DNA from: Nocardia higoensis NBRC 100133
GTDB taxonomy: Bacteria > Actinomycetota > Actinomycetes > Mycobacteriales > Mycobacteriaceae
Direction: 5' to 3'
DNA: 64,000 nt
Assembly (NCBI RefSeq): GCF_000308595.1
Contig: NZ_BAGA01000138.1
Location: 1 to 64,000, forward strand
Under the pieces are notes generated by a model that made no database searches, was not told where the DNA came from, and worked only from the letters and a program-made list of their open reading frames with translations. Of this stretch, positions 50,788-60,438 are shown one piece after another. Every line of letters starts with the position of its first letter. Position 1 is the stretch's first letter. The position numbers and the translations under genes are program-made.

Positions 50788-53766
50788 TTGCTCATAATTC
50801 TGCTCGCACACGCCTGTGCCGCGCTTGTCGCGCCCGTTTGCGTGCGGATGTGGGGTCGCCGGTCTTTCGCTGCACTCGCTCTCGTGCCTTTCCTCTCACT
50901 CGGCTGGGTGATCGCGAACTGGGGTACGACCAGCGATGTCCAGCTCGAATGGGCGCCCAGTATCTCGATGAACTTCGACCTGCGATTCGATTCCCTGGCC
51001 GCGGTGATGGCCGTGCTCGTGCTGGGGATCGGCGCGCTGGTCCTGCTGTACTGCATGCGCTACTTCGAAGACGACGAACCGGGGCTCGGGCAGTTCGCCG
51101 CCTACCTCGTCGCCTTCGCCGGCGCCATGTTCGGCCTGGTCACCAGCGACAACATGCTCCTGCTGTTCGTCTTCTGGGAGATCACCACGGTCCTGTCGTT
51201 CCTGCTGGTCGGCCACAACACCGCCCGGCCGAGCAGGCGCGCGGCACTGCAGGCGCTGCTGGTCACCGGTTCCGGCGGCCTGGCGATGCTGGTCGGCATC
51301 ATCATCCTCGGCCAGTCGGCCGGCACCTACCGGCTCTCGGAGATCATCGCCATGCCGGAGCCGCCCGGCGGGACCGCGGTCACCGTGGCGGTGGTGCTGC
51401 TGCTGGTCGGCGCGCTGAGCAAGTCCGCGATCGTCCCGCTGCACTTCTGGCTGCCCGGCGCGATGGCCGCGCCCACCCCGGTCAGCGCGTATCTGCACGC
51501 GGCGGCGATGGTCAAGGCCGGCGTCTATCTGATCGCCCGCCTGGCGCCCGGCTTCGCCGACTCACCGCTGTGGCATCCGATCGTGCTCACCCTCGGCGCG
51601 GTGACGATGATCCTGGCGGGCTGGCGCGCACTGCAGGTCACCGACCTGAAACTGGTGCTGGCCTTCGGCACCGTCTCCCAGCTGGGCTTCATGGTGCTGC
51701 TGGTCGGCATCGGCACCCCCGCGGCCGCACTGGCCGGTGTCGCGATGATCGTCGCGCACGCGCTGTTCAAAGCGTCGCTGTTCATGGTGGTCGGCATCAT
51801 CGATCACAGCGCGGGCACCCGTGACCTGCGACAGCTGACCGGGCTCGGCAAACGCGAACCCTGGCTGCTCGGGTTCTCCGCACTGGCCGCGCTGAGCATG
51901 GCGGGCATCCCGCCGCTGTTCGGCTTCGTCGGCAAGGAAGCCGCCCTCGCCGCGGAACTCGAGGCGGGCAATCTCACCGATCCGGCGCGGATCGCGCTGG
52001 CCGCCGTCCTGGTCGTCGGCTCGGCGCTGACGGTCGGCTACAGCGCCCGCTTCGTCTGGGGCGCCTTCGCCGACAAGGCGGATGTGCCGGAAGTCGACTG
52101 GCACCGTCCCGGCCGTCTGATGGTCACACCGCCCGCCCTGCTCGCGGTGGCGAGTCTCGCGGCGGGCCTCGCCGCGCCGTGGATGGACGAGCTGCTCACC
52201 CCCTACGCCCGCACCCTGCCCGGCGAGCTGCGCGATCATCTGGCGCTGTGGCACGGCCTCACGCTCGCCCTGGCCTTGACGGTGGTCATCGTGGCGGGCG
52301 GTGTCGCGCTGTTCCTGGTCCGCGGGCGCATCGTCGATCCGAAGCATCACATGCTCGGCAACGCCGACCGCGCCTACGACGCGACACTGCGCGGCATGAC
52401 CACGCTGTCGCTGCGGATGACCGGCGCGGTGCAGCGCGGTTCGCTGCCGCTGAGTCAGGCGACCATCCTCTGCACGCTGGTCCTGCTGCCGGTGATCCTG
52501 CTCGCCTTCGGCACCCGCACCGGCGTGGACCTGCGGTTGTGGGACAACCCGCTGCAGGTGGTCATCGGCGTGATCATGGTGATGATGGCGCTGGCGGCCA
52601 CGGTCCTGCGCAACCGCTTGGCGTCGGTCATCGTCGTCGGCGCCACCGGCTACGGCTGCGGTGTGATCTTCGCGCTGCACGGCGCCCCCGATCTGGCGCT
52701 CACCCAGTTCCTCGTGGAGACCATCACCCTGGTGGTCTTCGTGCTGGTGTTGCGCGGGTTCCCCGCCGAGATCGAGGCGAGCCGGGTGGCCGCCTTCAAA
52801 GTCCGCCGCGCGATCCTGGCCGTGCTGGTCGGCGTCACGGTGGCGGTGCTGGCCGGTTTCGCGATGGCCGCCCGCACGGCCGAGCCGATCTGGAAGACGA
52901 TCCCGGAAGCCGCCTACGACTTCGGCGGCGGCAAGAACGCGGTCAACGTGCTGCTGGTCGACATCAGGGCCTGGGACACCCTCGGCGAGATCACGGTGCT
53001 GATCGTCGCCGCGACCGGCGTGGCCTCGCTGGTGTTCCGCACCAGGCGGTTCGGCAGCGCGCCGCGCGCCGCCGACTCCCCGAACTACGATCCCGACGCG
53101 GTGAGCTGGCTGCCCGCCGGACGGTTGGTCGATCGCCGCGAGCGCTCGATGGTCCTGCAGGTCACCACCCGATTGGTCTTCCCGACCATCATGGTGCTGT
53201 CGATCTTCTTCTTCTTCGCCGGGCACAACGCTCCCGGCGGCGGTTTCGCGGGCGGTCTGACCGCAGGCCTGGCGCTCACCCTGCGCTATCTGGCCGGCGG
53301 TCGATACGAACTCGGCGAGGCGCTGCCGGTCGACGCCGGACATCTGCTCGGCGCGGGCCTGACGCTCGCGGCCGGCACCGCGGTGGGTTCGCTGCTGCTC
53401 GGCGCGCCGCCGCTGTCCTCGTCGATCATCGAGGTGACGCTGCCGGTACTCGGCCACATCAAGCTGGTCACCGCACTGTTCTTCGACCTCGGCGTCTATC
53501 TCATCGTGGTCGGCCTGGTGCTGGATGTGCTGCGCAGCCTCGGGGCCCGCTTGGACCTCGAACTGCCCGAGACGGCCTCGTCGGTCGGCACCGGCGCCAA
53601 GGCCGCGACCGCCGATGACACGGCGGCCAAGGGCGCCGCGGCGAACGGCAGGACGGCCAACGGCATGACGGCGAACGGCCGCGAGAGCAACGGCACCACC
53701 GCCAACGGTCACGCGAACAGCGGGGTCGCCGGCAACGACAGCGACACGGAGGGCGCCCACAGATGA
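50788..53766 (+). CDS. mrpA: MrpA-type Na+/H+ antiporter subunit A fused to MrpB
   Basis: The 992-residue membrane protein has an NuoL-like antiporter domain (about 120-410, with PLHFWLPGAMAAPTPVSAYL and HALFKASLFMVVGIIDHSAG). A DUF4040 segment (about 600-680) follows, then a C-terminal MnhB domain (about 785-930, with FFFFAGHNAPGGGFAGGL), so subunits A and B are fused. It drives cation/proton exchange together with MrpC-G. TTG 50788 is the start (MLIILLAHAC), with GGAG eight bases upstream. The last 60 residues form a low-complexity tail with repeated ANG-x units. Confidence 0.93.
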   Translation: MLIILLAHACAALVAPVCVRMWGRRSFAALALVPFLSLGWVIANWGTTSDVQLEWAPSISMNFDLRFDSLAAVMAVLVLGIGALVLLYCMRYFEDDEPGLGQFAAYLVAFAGAMFGLVTSDNMLLLFVFWEITTVLSFLLVGHNTARPSRRAALQALLVTGSGGLAMLVGIIILGQSAGTYRLSEIIAMPEPPGGTAVTVAVVLLLVGALSKSAIVPLHFWLPGAMAAPTPVSAYLHAAAMVKAGVYLIARLAPGFADSPLWHPIVLTLGAVTMILAGWRALQVTDLKLVLAFGTVSQLGFMVLLVGIGTPAAALAGVAMIVAHALFKASLFMVVGIIDHSAGTRDLRQLTGLGKREPWLLGFSALAALSMAGIPPLFGFVGKEAALAAELEAGNLTDPARIALAAVLVVGSALTVGYSARFVWGAFADKADVPEVDWHRPGRLMVTPPALLAVASLAAGLAAPWMDELLTPYARTLPGELRDHLALWHGLTLALALTVVIVAGGVALFLVRGRIVDPKHHMLGNADRAYDATLRGMTTLSLRMTGAVQRGSLPLSQATILCTLVLLPVILLAFGTRTGVDLRLWDNPLQVVIGVIMVMMALAATVLRNRLASVIVVGATGYGCGVIFALHGAPDLALTQFLVETITLVVFVLVLRGFPAEIEASRVAAFKVRRAILAVLVGVTVAVLAGFAMAARTAEPIWKTIPEAAYDFGGGKNAVNVLLVDIRAWDTLGEITVLIVAATGVASLVFRTRRFGSAPRAADSPNYDPDAVSWLPAGRLVDRRERSMVLQVTTRLVFPTIMVLSIFFFFAGHNAPGGGFAGGLTAGLALTLRYLAGGRYELGEALPVDAGHLLGAGLTLAAGTAVGSLLLGAPPLSSSIIEVTLPVLGHIKLVTALFFDLGVYLIVVGLVLDVLRSLGARLDLELPETASSVGTGAKAATADDTAAKGAAANGRTANGMTANGRESNGTTANGHANSGVAGNDSDTEGAHR

Positions 53767-54143
53767 GTGCCAACCTGACGATCCTGATCATCATCGGCGT
53801 GCTCACCGCGTGCGGTGTGTATCTGATCCTGGAGCGCGCGGTCTCGCGCATGCTGCTCGGGATGATCCTGTTCGGCAATGCCGTCAACCTGCTCATCCTC
53901 ACCGTCGGCGGCCCCAGCGGCGCCGCGCCTTTCCTCGGCTCGGGAGCGGAGACCGACGAGATGGCCGACCCGCTGGCCCAGGCGATGGTGCTCACCGCCA
54001 TCGTCATCACCATGGGCCTGGCCGCGTTCGTGCTCGCCCTCGCCTACCGCTCCTATCAGCTGACCACCACCGACGACGTGCAGACCGATCAGGACGACGC
54101 GGAGATCGCCGCGCGTCGCGACGGCGAGGAGCCCGATCAGTGA
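53763..54143 (+). CDS. mrpC: MrpC Na+/H+ antiporter subunit C
   Basis: The 126-residue NuoK-like protein has three membrane helices (TILIIIGVLTACGVYLILER, GMILFGNAVNLLILTVGGPS, VLTAIVITMGLAAFVLALAY). It overlaps mrpA by four bases (ATGA) and mrpD by four (GTGA), so translation of the antiporter subunits is coupled. Confidence 0.93.
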   Translation: MSANLTILIIIGVLTACGVYLILERAVSRMLLGMILFGNAVNLLILTVGGPSGAAPFLGSGAETDEMADPLAQAMVLTAIVITMGLAAFVLALAYRSYQLTTTDDVQTDQDDAEIAARRDGEEPDQ

Positions 54144-55741
54144 CCCTCTCCGCCGACCTCATCACCGTCCTGGCGCCGCTGCCGGTGCTGGTGCCGATGC
54201 TGGCCGCCGCGCTGTGCCTGATCTTCGGCCGCAGCCCGCGCGTGCAGGGCACCGTCATGCTCGTCGCGCTGACCGCCATCGTGGTCATCTCGGGCATGCT
54301 GCTGTTCCTGGCCGACCGCGACGGCACCACCGCGCTGCAGGTGGGCGGCTGGGACACCCCGATCGGCATTACCCTGGTGGTCGACCGACTCTCCGCGGCC
54401 ATGCTGCTGGTCTCGGCGATCGTGCTGCTGGCGGTCGCGATCTACGGCGCGGGCCAGAACATCCGCGACGGCGACGACCGCCAGCCCACCTCGATCTACC
54501 GCCCGAGTTATCTCGTTCTGACCTCCGGGATCGCGGTCGCCTTCCTGGCCGGCGACCTGTTCAACCTGTTCGTCGGTTTCGAGATCCTGCTGGCCGCCTC
54601 GTTCGTGCTGCTCACCGTCGGCGCGACCACCGAGCGCATCCGCGCGGGCATCGCCTACGTGATGGTCTCGATGACGTCGTCGCTGATCTTCCTGGTCGGC
54701 ATCGCGCTGGTCTACGCCACCACCGGCACGGTCAACCTGGCCCAGCTGGCCCTGCGGCTGGAGACGATTCCCGAGGGTGTGCGCACCGCCGCCTACGCGG
54801 TGCTGCTGGTGGCCTTCGGCATCAAAGCGGCCATGTTCCCGCTGTCGAACTGGCTGCCCGACTCCTACCCGAGCGCGCCCGCCCCGGTCACCGCCGTCTT
54901 CGCCGGCCTGCTCACCAAGGTCGGTGTGTACGCGATCATCCGCACCAACAGCCTGTTCTTCCCCGACGGCGCCTTCGACAACATCCTGATGGTCTGCGGC
55001 CTGCTGACCATGCTGGTCGGCATCCTCGGCGCGATCGCCCAGAACGATATCCGGCGAGTGCTGTCGTTCACGCTGGTCAGCCATATCGGCTACATGATCT
55101 TCGGCGTCGCGCTGTCGAGCACCGCGGGCATGGCGGGCGCGGTGTACTACGTGGCCCACCACATCCTCGTGCAGACCGCGCTGTTCCTGGTGGCCGGTCT
55201 CATCGAACGGCAGGCCGGATCCACCTCGCTGCGCAGACTCGGCGGACTTGCGGCCGCCAGCCCGCTGCTCGGCCTGCTCTACCTGGTGCCGGCCATGAAC
55301 CTGGGCGGCATCCCGCCGTTCTCCGGTTTCATCGGCAAGGTGGCGCTGTTGCAGGCGGGCGCGGACGACGGCGGCGTGCTGGCCTGGGTGCTGGTCGCCG
55401 GTTCGGTGATCACCAGCCTGCTCACCCTCTACGTGGTGGCGCTGCTGTGGGCGAAGGCGTTCTGGCGCCCCCGCGCCGAGGCCCCCGAAGGTCATCTCGC
55501 GGCCGCGCGCCCGCCCACGCTGGTGGAGGACTCGACCGACGTGCTCTACGACGAGCGTGTCGACCCCGGCCGGATGCCCGCGCTGATGCTGCTGTCCACC
55601 GCCGGGCTGATCGCCGTCGGCGTGGCCATGACCATTCTGGCGGGTCCCATCCTCGGCATCGCCGACCGAGCCGCCGTCGAACTACGTGACCCGGGTGTGT
55701 ACACCGGCGCCGTACTGGGCGACCCGCAGGAGTACCGATGA
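54140..55741 (+). CDS. mrpD: MrpD Na+/H+ antiporter subunit D
   Basis: The 533-residue NuoM/N-like protein has about 14 helices, including GDLFNLFVGFEILLAASFVL, PLSNWLPDSYPSAPAPVTAV with the conserved Lys nearby (AFGIKAAM), and AQNDIRRVLSFTLVSHIGYM. It forms a second proton-path subunit of the complex. GTG 54140 overlaps mrpC. A polar insert near 455-480 (RPPTLVEDSTDVLYDERVDP) precedes the last helix. The stop overlaps mrpE. Confidence 0.93.
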   Translation: MTLSADLITVLAPLPVLVPMLAAALCLIFGRSPRVQGTVMLVALTAIVVISGMLLFLADRDGTTALQVGGWDTPIGITLVVDRLSAAMLLVSAIVLLAVAIYGAGQNIRDGDDRQPTSIYRPSYLVLTSGIAVAFLAGDLFNLFVGFEILLAASFVLLTVGATTERIRAGIAYVMVSMTSSLIFLVGIALVYATTGTVNLAQLALRLETIPEGVRTAAYAVLLVAFGIKAAMFPLSNWLPDSYPSAPAPVTAVFAGLLTKVGVYAIIRTNSLFFPDGAFDNILMVCGLLTMLVGILGAIAQNDIRRVLSFTLVSHIGYMIFGVALSSTAGMAGAVYYVAHHILVQTALFLVAGLIERQAGSTSLRRLGGLAAASPLLGLLYLVPAMNLGGIPPFSGFIGKVALLQAGADDGGVLAWVLVAGSVITSLLTLYVVALLWAKAFWRPRAEAPEGHLAAARPPTLVEDSTDVLYDERVDPGRMPALMLLSTAGLIAVGVAMTILAGPILGIADRAAVELRDPGVYTGAVLGDPQEYR

Positions 55742-56322
55742 CCGATGTCGAAGCCATGAGCACCGCCGACCGGTCCTCCGGGCCCTGGTGGCAGCCCAGC
55801 CGCGAGCAGCTGGTCCGCGTCGGCGTACTGCTGTGGCTGGCCATGGTCTACACCGCCCTGTGGGGCGATCTGAGCGTGGCCAACGTGCTGGCCGGATTGG
55901 CGGTCGGCACGATCGTCATGGTCGCGTTGCCGTTGCCGCGCATGCCGGTCACCGGCCGGTTCCATCCGTTCGCGATCGTGCAGGCGAGCGTCATCGGCAC
56001 CTATTACGCCATCGAGTCGAGTCTGCAGATCGCCTGGTTCGCGCTCCGGCCCGGCCCGCCGCCGGTCTCCGGCGTGCTGCGGGTGGGCCTGAGCACCCGC
56101 TCGGATCTGGTGCTGGTGCTCACCACCGACCTGCTCAACCTGATCCCGGGCACCATGGTGCTCGAGATCGACCGCGCGCGGTGCCTGGTCTACGTGCACG
56201 TACTCGACGTGGGCAGCGAGAAGGCCGTGGAGAAGTTCTACCGCCAGACCCGCACCCTGGAGCGGCTGCTGATCACCGCCTTCGAGCGGTCGGTCCCCAA
56301 GCACCCGCTGCGCAAGAAATGA
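55738..56322 (+). CDS. mrpE: MrpE Na+/H+ antiporter subunit E
   Basis: The 194-residue protein has two or three N-terminal helices (about 25-70) and a soluble C-terminal domain (LRVGLSTRSDLVLVLTTDLL, PGTMVLEIDRARCLVYVHVL), the usual MrpE form. ATG 55738 overlaps mrpD by four bases. A 34-base gap separates it from mrpF. Confidence 0.92.
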   Translation: MTDVEAMSTADRSSGPWWQPSREQLVRVGVLLWLAMVYTALWGDLSVANVLAGLAVGTIVMVALPLPRMPVTGRFHPFAIVQASVIGTYYAIESSLQIAWFALRPGPPPVSGVLRVGLSTRSDLVLVLTTDLLNLIPGTMVLEIDRARCLVYVHVLDVGSEKAVEKFYRQTRTLERLLITAFERSVPKHPLRKK

Positions 56323-56356
56323 GCCGCCACTATGCAATGGACGAGGAGGTGACCAG

Positions 56357-56614
56357 TTGACCGTCGTCATGACCATCGCGGCCGTGCTCCTGTCGGCCGC
56401 CGCCGTGATCACCAGCTATCGCATACTCGCCGGTCCCAGCACCCTGGATCGCATGGTCGGCATGGACTCGCTGACCGCGATCTTCGCCTCCGGCCTGGCG
56501 GTGTGGGCCGCCTACACCGGCACCACCCTGGTGCTGCCCGGGATCATCGCGCTGGCGCTGGTCGGCTTCCTCGGCTCGGCCGCCGTCACCCGCTTCCGAG
56601 TGAAGGACGACTGA
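56357..56614 (+). CDS. mrpF: MrpF Na+/H+ antiporter subunit F
   Basis: The 85-residue protein has three helices and the MrpF motif YRILAGPSTLDRMVGMDSLT. TTG 56357 is preceded by GAGGAGGTG; ATG 56369 is the alternative. Its TGA shares its last base with the mrpG ATG. Confidence 0.9.
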   Translation: MTVVMTIAAVLLSAAAVITSYRILAGPSTLDRMVGMDSLTAIFASGLAVWAAYTGTTLVLPGIIALALVGFLGSAAVTRFRVKDD

Positions 56615-56964
56615 TGACCATTGTCCGCGACGCGCTGTCTGGGCTGTTGATCCTCGGCGGATCCGGCCTGTCGTTCACCGCCGCCATCGCCATCGTCCGT
56701 TTTCCCGACTCACTGACCCGCATGCACGCGGCCACCAAGCCGCAGATCGTCGGTCTGGTCATGGTGCTGTTCGGCGCGGCGATCAACCTCTACGGCCGCG
56801 GCAACATCTGGCTGCTCGCGCTGGTCGGCCTGTTCACCCTGCTGACCGCCCCGGTGATCGCCCATCTGCTCGGCCGCACCGCCTATCGCGAGCAGCGTCA
56901 CCGTGACGGCCTGCTGCGCGTCAACGAACTCGGCAACGCCCTCGACGGTCCCGAAGTGCCCTGA
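56614..56964 (+). CDS. mrpG: MrpG Na+/H+ antiporter subunit G
   Basis: The 116-residue protein has three helices and the MrpG motif IAIVRFPDSLTRMHAATKPQ, then GLVMVLFGAAINLYGRG. It is the last gene of mrpACDEFG (B fused to A), a complex for alkali, sodium or pH tolerance. It converges on the PAP2 gene with a 21-base gap. Confidence 0.92.
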   Translation: MTIVRDALSGLLILGGSGLSFTAAIAIVRFPDSLTRMHAATKPQIVGLVMVLFGAAINLYGRGNIWLLALVGLFTLLTAPVIAHLLGRTAYREQRHRDGLLRVNELGNALDGPEVP

Positions 56965-56985
56965 GCGAACGCCCCGGGGTCGGCC

Positions 56986-58347
56986 TCAGCGCACCGCGCC
57001 GACCGACTCGCCGAGGGGGACGTCCTCGCGCTGCCGCCTGGCGAACCACGTCGCGTGGTACGCCGCGATCATCGCGGCCAGCAGTGCGAGCACGATGCCG
57101 CCTGCGGGCACCGGATGGTCGGCCATCTGCACCGCCAGATAGCGGTAGGCCAGCAGCAGCGCGACGAACAACGCGGCGCCGCCCGCGACCAGCCGCACCC
57201 GGAACGCCCCCCAGCCGCGCTCGGGATCGCGCAGCGCCGAGTCCACGGTCAAGCACAGCACCGCGCCCGCCACCAGATCGACGCCGTAGTGATAGCCGAA
57301 GCCGAGGGTCGCGGCCAGCGTGGCCACCAACCAGAAGGTGCCGCCCCAGCGCAGCAGCCGCGGCGCGAGCGAGCCGTCGATGTCGCGACGGCTGTGCAGG
57401 AACACCGACAGCGCCCACGCGGTGTGCATGGACGGCATGCAGTTGCGCGGCGTCGCCTCGTCGAAGGCCAAACCCGAGGGGTTGCGGTCGATCGGCGGCA
57501 CCATGTCCGGCCAGTAGTTGCCGACCTGGAGTCCGTGCCCGTCGGCACCGAAGGCGAACATCGGTCCGACGACGGGGAAGAACACATAGATCAACGGACC
57601 GACCAGACCGAGCACCAGGAAGGTGCGGACCAGGTAGTGACCGGGCCAGCGGCCGGAGTCGACCACCCGCCGCAACTGCCATGCCGCCACCACGATCGCG
57701 GCCACCGGCAGTTCGATGTAGACCCAGTGCAGTACCGCGTAGACCACCGGGCCGAGGGTGTCGAGCACGCGGCCCATCACCCAGGACGGGTCGCCGAGCG
57801 CGTGGTCGGCCAGCATCACGTATTCGTCGAGCACTTCGGGCGAGGCGGTCACCGTCAGGCTCAGCCACACATCGCCGACCTTGGTCGCCAGGATCAGCAG
57901 CGCGCCGAGTCCGGCCGCCCGCAAGGCATTGCGCTGGTCGACGCCGCGCCAGCGCAGCCAGGCGATCAGCGCCAGGGCGGTGAGCACGAGCACCGGGCCG
58001 TTGCCGATGGTGGGCGGCGCACCGGCCAGCAGCCGCGCCCCCGCCGCGACCAGATCGATGGCGACCGCCGCGCCGAGCGCGATCAGCCTGCGCCGCATCG
58101 AGATTCCGACCAGCGCCAGCAGCAGCCCGGCCCACGGCACCGACATGGACTTCGGGGTGCCCGCGTAGTCCTTCCACAGGCTCTCCAGCGGCCCCTCGAA
58201 ACCGTTGCGCAGCGCGACGATCTGCAACGCGATCAGCAGCAGCGGTACACCGGCGAGAATCATCCGAATCCGCAGACGAGACGACAGCACCGTCCGCGAG
58301 GCGCGCTTCTCTGTGGAATTCGGGTTCTCGACCAGCACGCCGACCAT
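56986..58347 (-). CDS. PAP2-superfamily membrane phosphatase/phosphotransferase
   Basis: The 453-residue protein has about eleven membrane helices. The C-terminal half holds the PAP2 motifs: NCMPSMHTAWALSVF (C2, SxxxH) and GFGYHYGVDLVAG (C3). This is like inositol-phosphoceramide-synthase or LCP-type integral PAP2 proteins of actinobacteria. The first half is an extra hydrophobic module of unknown role. It probably acts on lipid phosphates or transfers a phospho-alcohol. ATG/GTG start near 58347 gives MVGVLVENPN. It stands downstream of YbdK on the opposite side of a 100-base gap. Confidence 0.8.
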   Translation of the reverse strand: MVGVLVENPNSTEKRASRTVLSSRLRIRMILAGVPLLLIALQIVALRNGFEGPLESLWKDYAGTPKSMSVPWAGLLLALVGISMRRRLIALGAAVAIDLVAAGARLLAGAPPTIGNGPVLVLTALALIAWLRWRGVDQRNALRAAGLGALLILATKVGDVWLSLTVTASPEVLDEYVMLADHALGDPSWVMGRVLDTLGPVVYAVLHWVYIELPVAAIVVAAWQLRRVVDSGRWPGHYLVRTFLVLGLVGPLIYVFFPVVGPMFAFGADGHGLQVGNYWPDMVPPIDRNPSGLAFDEATPRNCMPSMHTAWALSVFLHSRRDIDGSLAPRLLRWGGTFWLVATLAATLGFGYHYGVDLVAGAVLCLTVDSALRDPERGWGAFRVRLVAGGAALFVALLLAYRYLAVQMADHPVPAGGIVLALLAAMIAAYHATWFARRQREDVPLGESVGAVR

Positions 58348-58448
58348 AGTAAACGGACGGTGAACGGCGCCCCGCCGGATGACTGAACAACCGACAACCG
58401 ACGGGCACGCTCGTCGGCGCCGACGTCACGCGAGCCGGTCGTCGAGGG

Positions 58449-59591
58449 TCAGTGCTCGAGTTCCTTCACCAGAGCGTCCACGACCGCCACCAGATCGCCC
58501 TGCGCGGCCGCGGCGACCTTGCGCTGACGCTGATACGAGGCGCCGCGTTCGGGAATCTCGGCCACCGCGGCGAGTTCGTCCGCGCAGCCCAGCTTCTTCG
58601 CGGTCGGCTCCAGCCGGTTCAGCAGATCCATCAGGTCGTCGGTCACCAGCCGCTCGTTGCTGTCGGCATCGGTGATGACGATGGCGTCGAGCCCGTATCG
58701 CGCGGCCCGCCACTTGTTCTCCTGCACATGCCAGGGCGGCAGCGTGATCAGCTGTTCCCCGTTCTCGACGCGCGCGTCCAGATCCACCACCAGGCAGTGG
58801 ATCAACGCCGCCAGCGCCGCCAGCTCGGCACGGGAGGGCACGCCGTCGCAGATGCGGACCTCGATGGTGCCCCACTTGGGCGCGGGCCGGATGTCCCAGT
58901 GCAGCCCGCCGAGATGTTCGAACACACCGGTTTTCGTCTCGTCGTGCACGAAACTCTCGAATTGGCTCCAGTTCTCGAACTGGAACGGCAGGCCCGCGGT
59001 GGGCAGCTGCTGGAACATCAGCGTGCGATTGCTGGCGTACCCGGTGTCGGCGCCCGCCCACATCGGCGAGGACGCCGACAACGCCAGCAGATGCGGGTAG
59101 GTCGTGAGCAGCGCGTTCAGGATCGGGAACACCTTCTCCCGATGGGAGACCCCGACGTGCACGTGCACGCCCCAGATCATCATCTGCCTGCCCCACCACT
59201 GGGTGCGCTCGATGAGCTCGTCGTAATGCGCCGAGCGGGTGAGCTGCTGGGTGGACCATTGGGCGAAGGGATGGGTGCCCGCGCAGAACAGGTCGACACC
59301 GAGGCCGTCGGCGGCGCGGCGGACCTTGTCCATCGTGCCGCCGAGATCCTCGACCGCGCCGCCCACCGTCTCGTGCACGCCGGTGACGAGCTCGACGGTG
59401 TTGCGCAGCAGTTCCTTGGAGACCTGCGGCGTGCCGTCCCAGGCCCGCGGGTCACCGACCGCGTCGAAGACCGCGGCGGCGGTGTTGGACAGATCCCTGG
59501 TGACCTTGTCGACCAGCGCGATCTCCCACTCGATCCCGATGGTCGGCCGGGGTGATCCCCCGAACTCGATGTTCTGGATTGCCCCGGCCAT
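58449..59591 (-). CDS. YbdK-type carboxylate-amine ligase (GCS2 family)
   Basis: The 380-residue glutamate-cysteine-ligase-2 fold has TIGIEWEIALVD near 17, TRSAHYDELIERTQWWGRQM, WGVHVHVGVSHREKVFPI near 138 with metal/substrate His residues, and FQFENWSQFE. These enzymes show weak gamma-glutamylcysteine synthetase activity in vitro; the physiological product is unknown. M. tuberculosis Rv0433 seems the orthologue and is also beside sodC. It starts 17 bases after sodC and is likely cotranscribed with it. Confidence 0.88.
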   Translation of the reverse strand: MAGAIQNIEFGGSPRPTIGIEWEIALVDKVTRDLSNTAAAVFDAVGDPRAWDGTPQVSKELLRNTVELVTGVHETVGGAVEDLGGTMDKVRRAADGLGVDLFCAGTHPFAQWSTQQLTRSAHYDELIERTQWWGRQMMIWGVHVHVGVSHREKVFPILNALLTTYPHLLALSASSPMWAGADTGYASNRTLMFQQLPTAGLPFQFENWSQFESFVHDETKTGVFEHLGGLHWDIRPAPKWGTIEVRICDGVPSRAELAALAALIHCLVVDLDARVENGEQLITLPPWHVQENKWRAARYGLDAIVITDADSNERLVTDDLMDLLNRLEPTAKKLGCADELAAVAEIPERGASYQRQRKVAAAAQGDLVAVVDALVKELEH

Positions 59592-59608
59592 CTCGATCCC
59601 CCGTCCGG

Positions 59609-60298
59609 CTACTGGACGACGCCGCAGGCGACCCTTCCGCCCGCGTCGCCGGTCGACAGCGTGGTGGCGTCCGGACCGGCGCCCCCTTCACGCTGGTATC
59701 GATCAGGAATGTTACCGAAGTTGTCGGCGCCCGCGTGGATGATCAGGGCCTTGCCCTTGATCTGGTCCAGGCTCACCGAGCTGGTGGTGGTGACGAGCTT
59801 GGCCGAGCCGTCCGAGCGCACCTGCAGCGAGGTCAGGTCGCCGCTGGCCGGATGCGCGTCGTTGCCGCCGACCTGGAGGTGGCCGCCCGCGGAGAGGAAG
59901 TCGCCGGCCGGGCCGCCGCTGGGGGCGGTGGAGTTGGGCTCACACTTGCCGACCTGGTGCAGGTGCAGGCCGTGGAAGCCGGGCTGCAGACCGCTGGCCT
60001 CGACGGTGACCACGAGGTGGCCGGGTTCCTCGGTGAAGGTGGCGGTACCGACGGAGGAGCCGGAGGCGTTCTTCAGTTCGGCGGTGGCGTCCGCGTGCGG
60101 CTTACCGGAGTCCGCGCCCTGCCCGTGCTCCTCGCCCGTTGCCGCGGGCCCGGACGAACCGGTCCACACCGGTGGCGTCGTTCCTTTGACATCGCTGGAT
60201 TCCTGGCTGTTCGAGCAGGCGGCGAGGCCGAAGACCGCGACCGCAAGCACCGGGGGCACAGTCCGCCAGGACGGGCGACGAGTTGTGGACGAGGCCAT
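59609..60298 (-). CDS. sodC: Cu/Zn superoxide dismutase lipoprotein
   Basis: The 229-residue exported enzyme has lipobox GLAAC with the lipidated Cys at 28, a Ser/Gly-rich linker, and the SOD fold. Copper ligands lie in GFHGLHLHQVGKCE, with bridging and zinc His residues in GGHLQVGGNDAH and ALIIHAGADN. The Cys pair KCE and GGRVACGV should form the structural disulfide. It protects the cell surface from superoxide. Neighbours match Rv0431-Rv0433. Confidence 0.92.
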   Translation of the reverse strand: MASSTTRRPSWRTVPPVLAVAVFGLAACSNSQESSDVKGTTPPVWTGSSGPAATGEEHGQGADSGKPHADATAELKNASGSSVGTATFTEEPGHLVVTVEASGLQPGFHGLHLHQVGKCEPNSTAPSGGPAGDFLSAGGHLQVGGNDAHPASGDLTSLQVRSDGSAKLVTTTSSVSLDQIKGKALIIHAGADNFGNIPDRYQREGGAGPDATTLSTGDAGGRVACGVVQ

Positions 60299-60438
60299 CG
60301 GGGAACTCCTTTACGAGTACCGAGTTCGAATAGGGCTGGGTGGACGCGTTTCGTTACCGGTCACGATGATGCCACGCCCGTCACGCCCTCCGGCTGAGCG
60401 CCCCCTCGCCGGGCCGTGGCCGTGTCCGCGCCGCGCGG

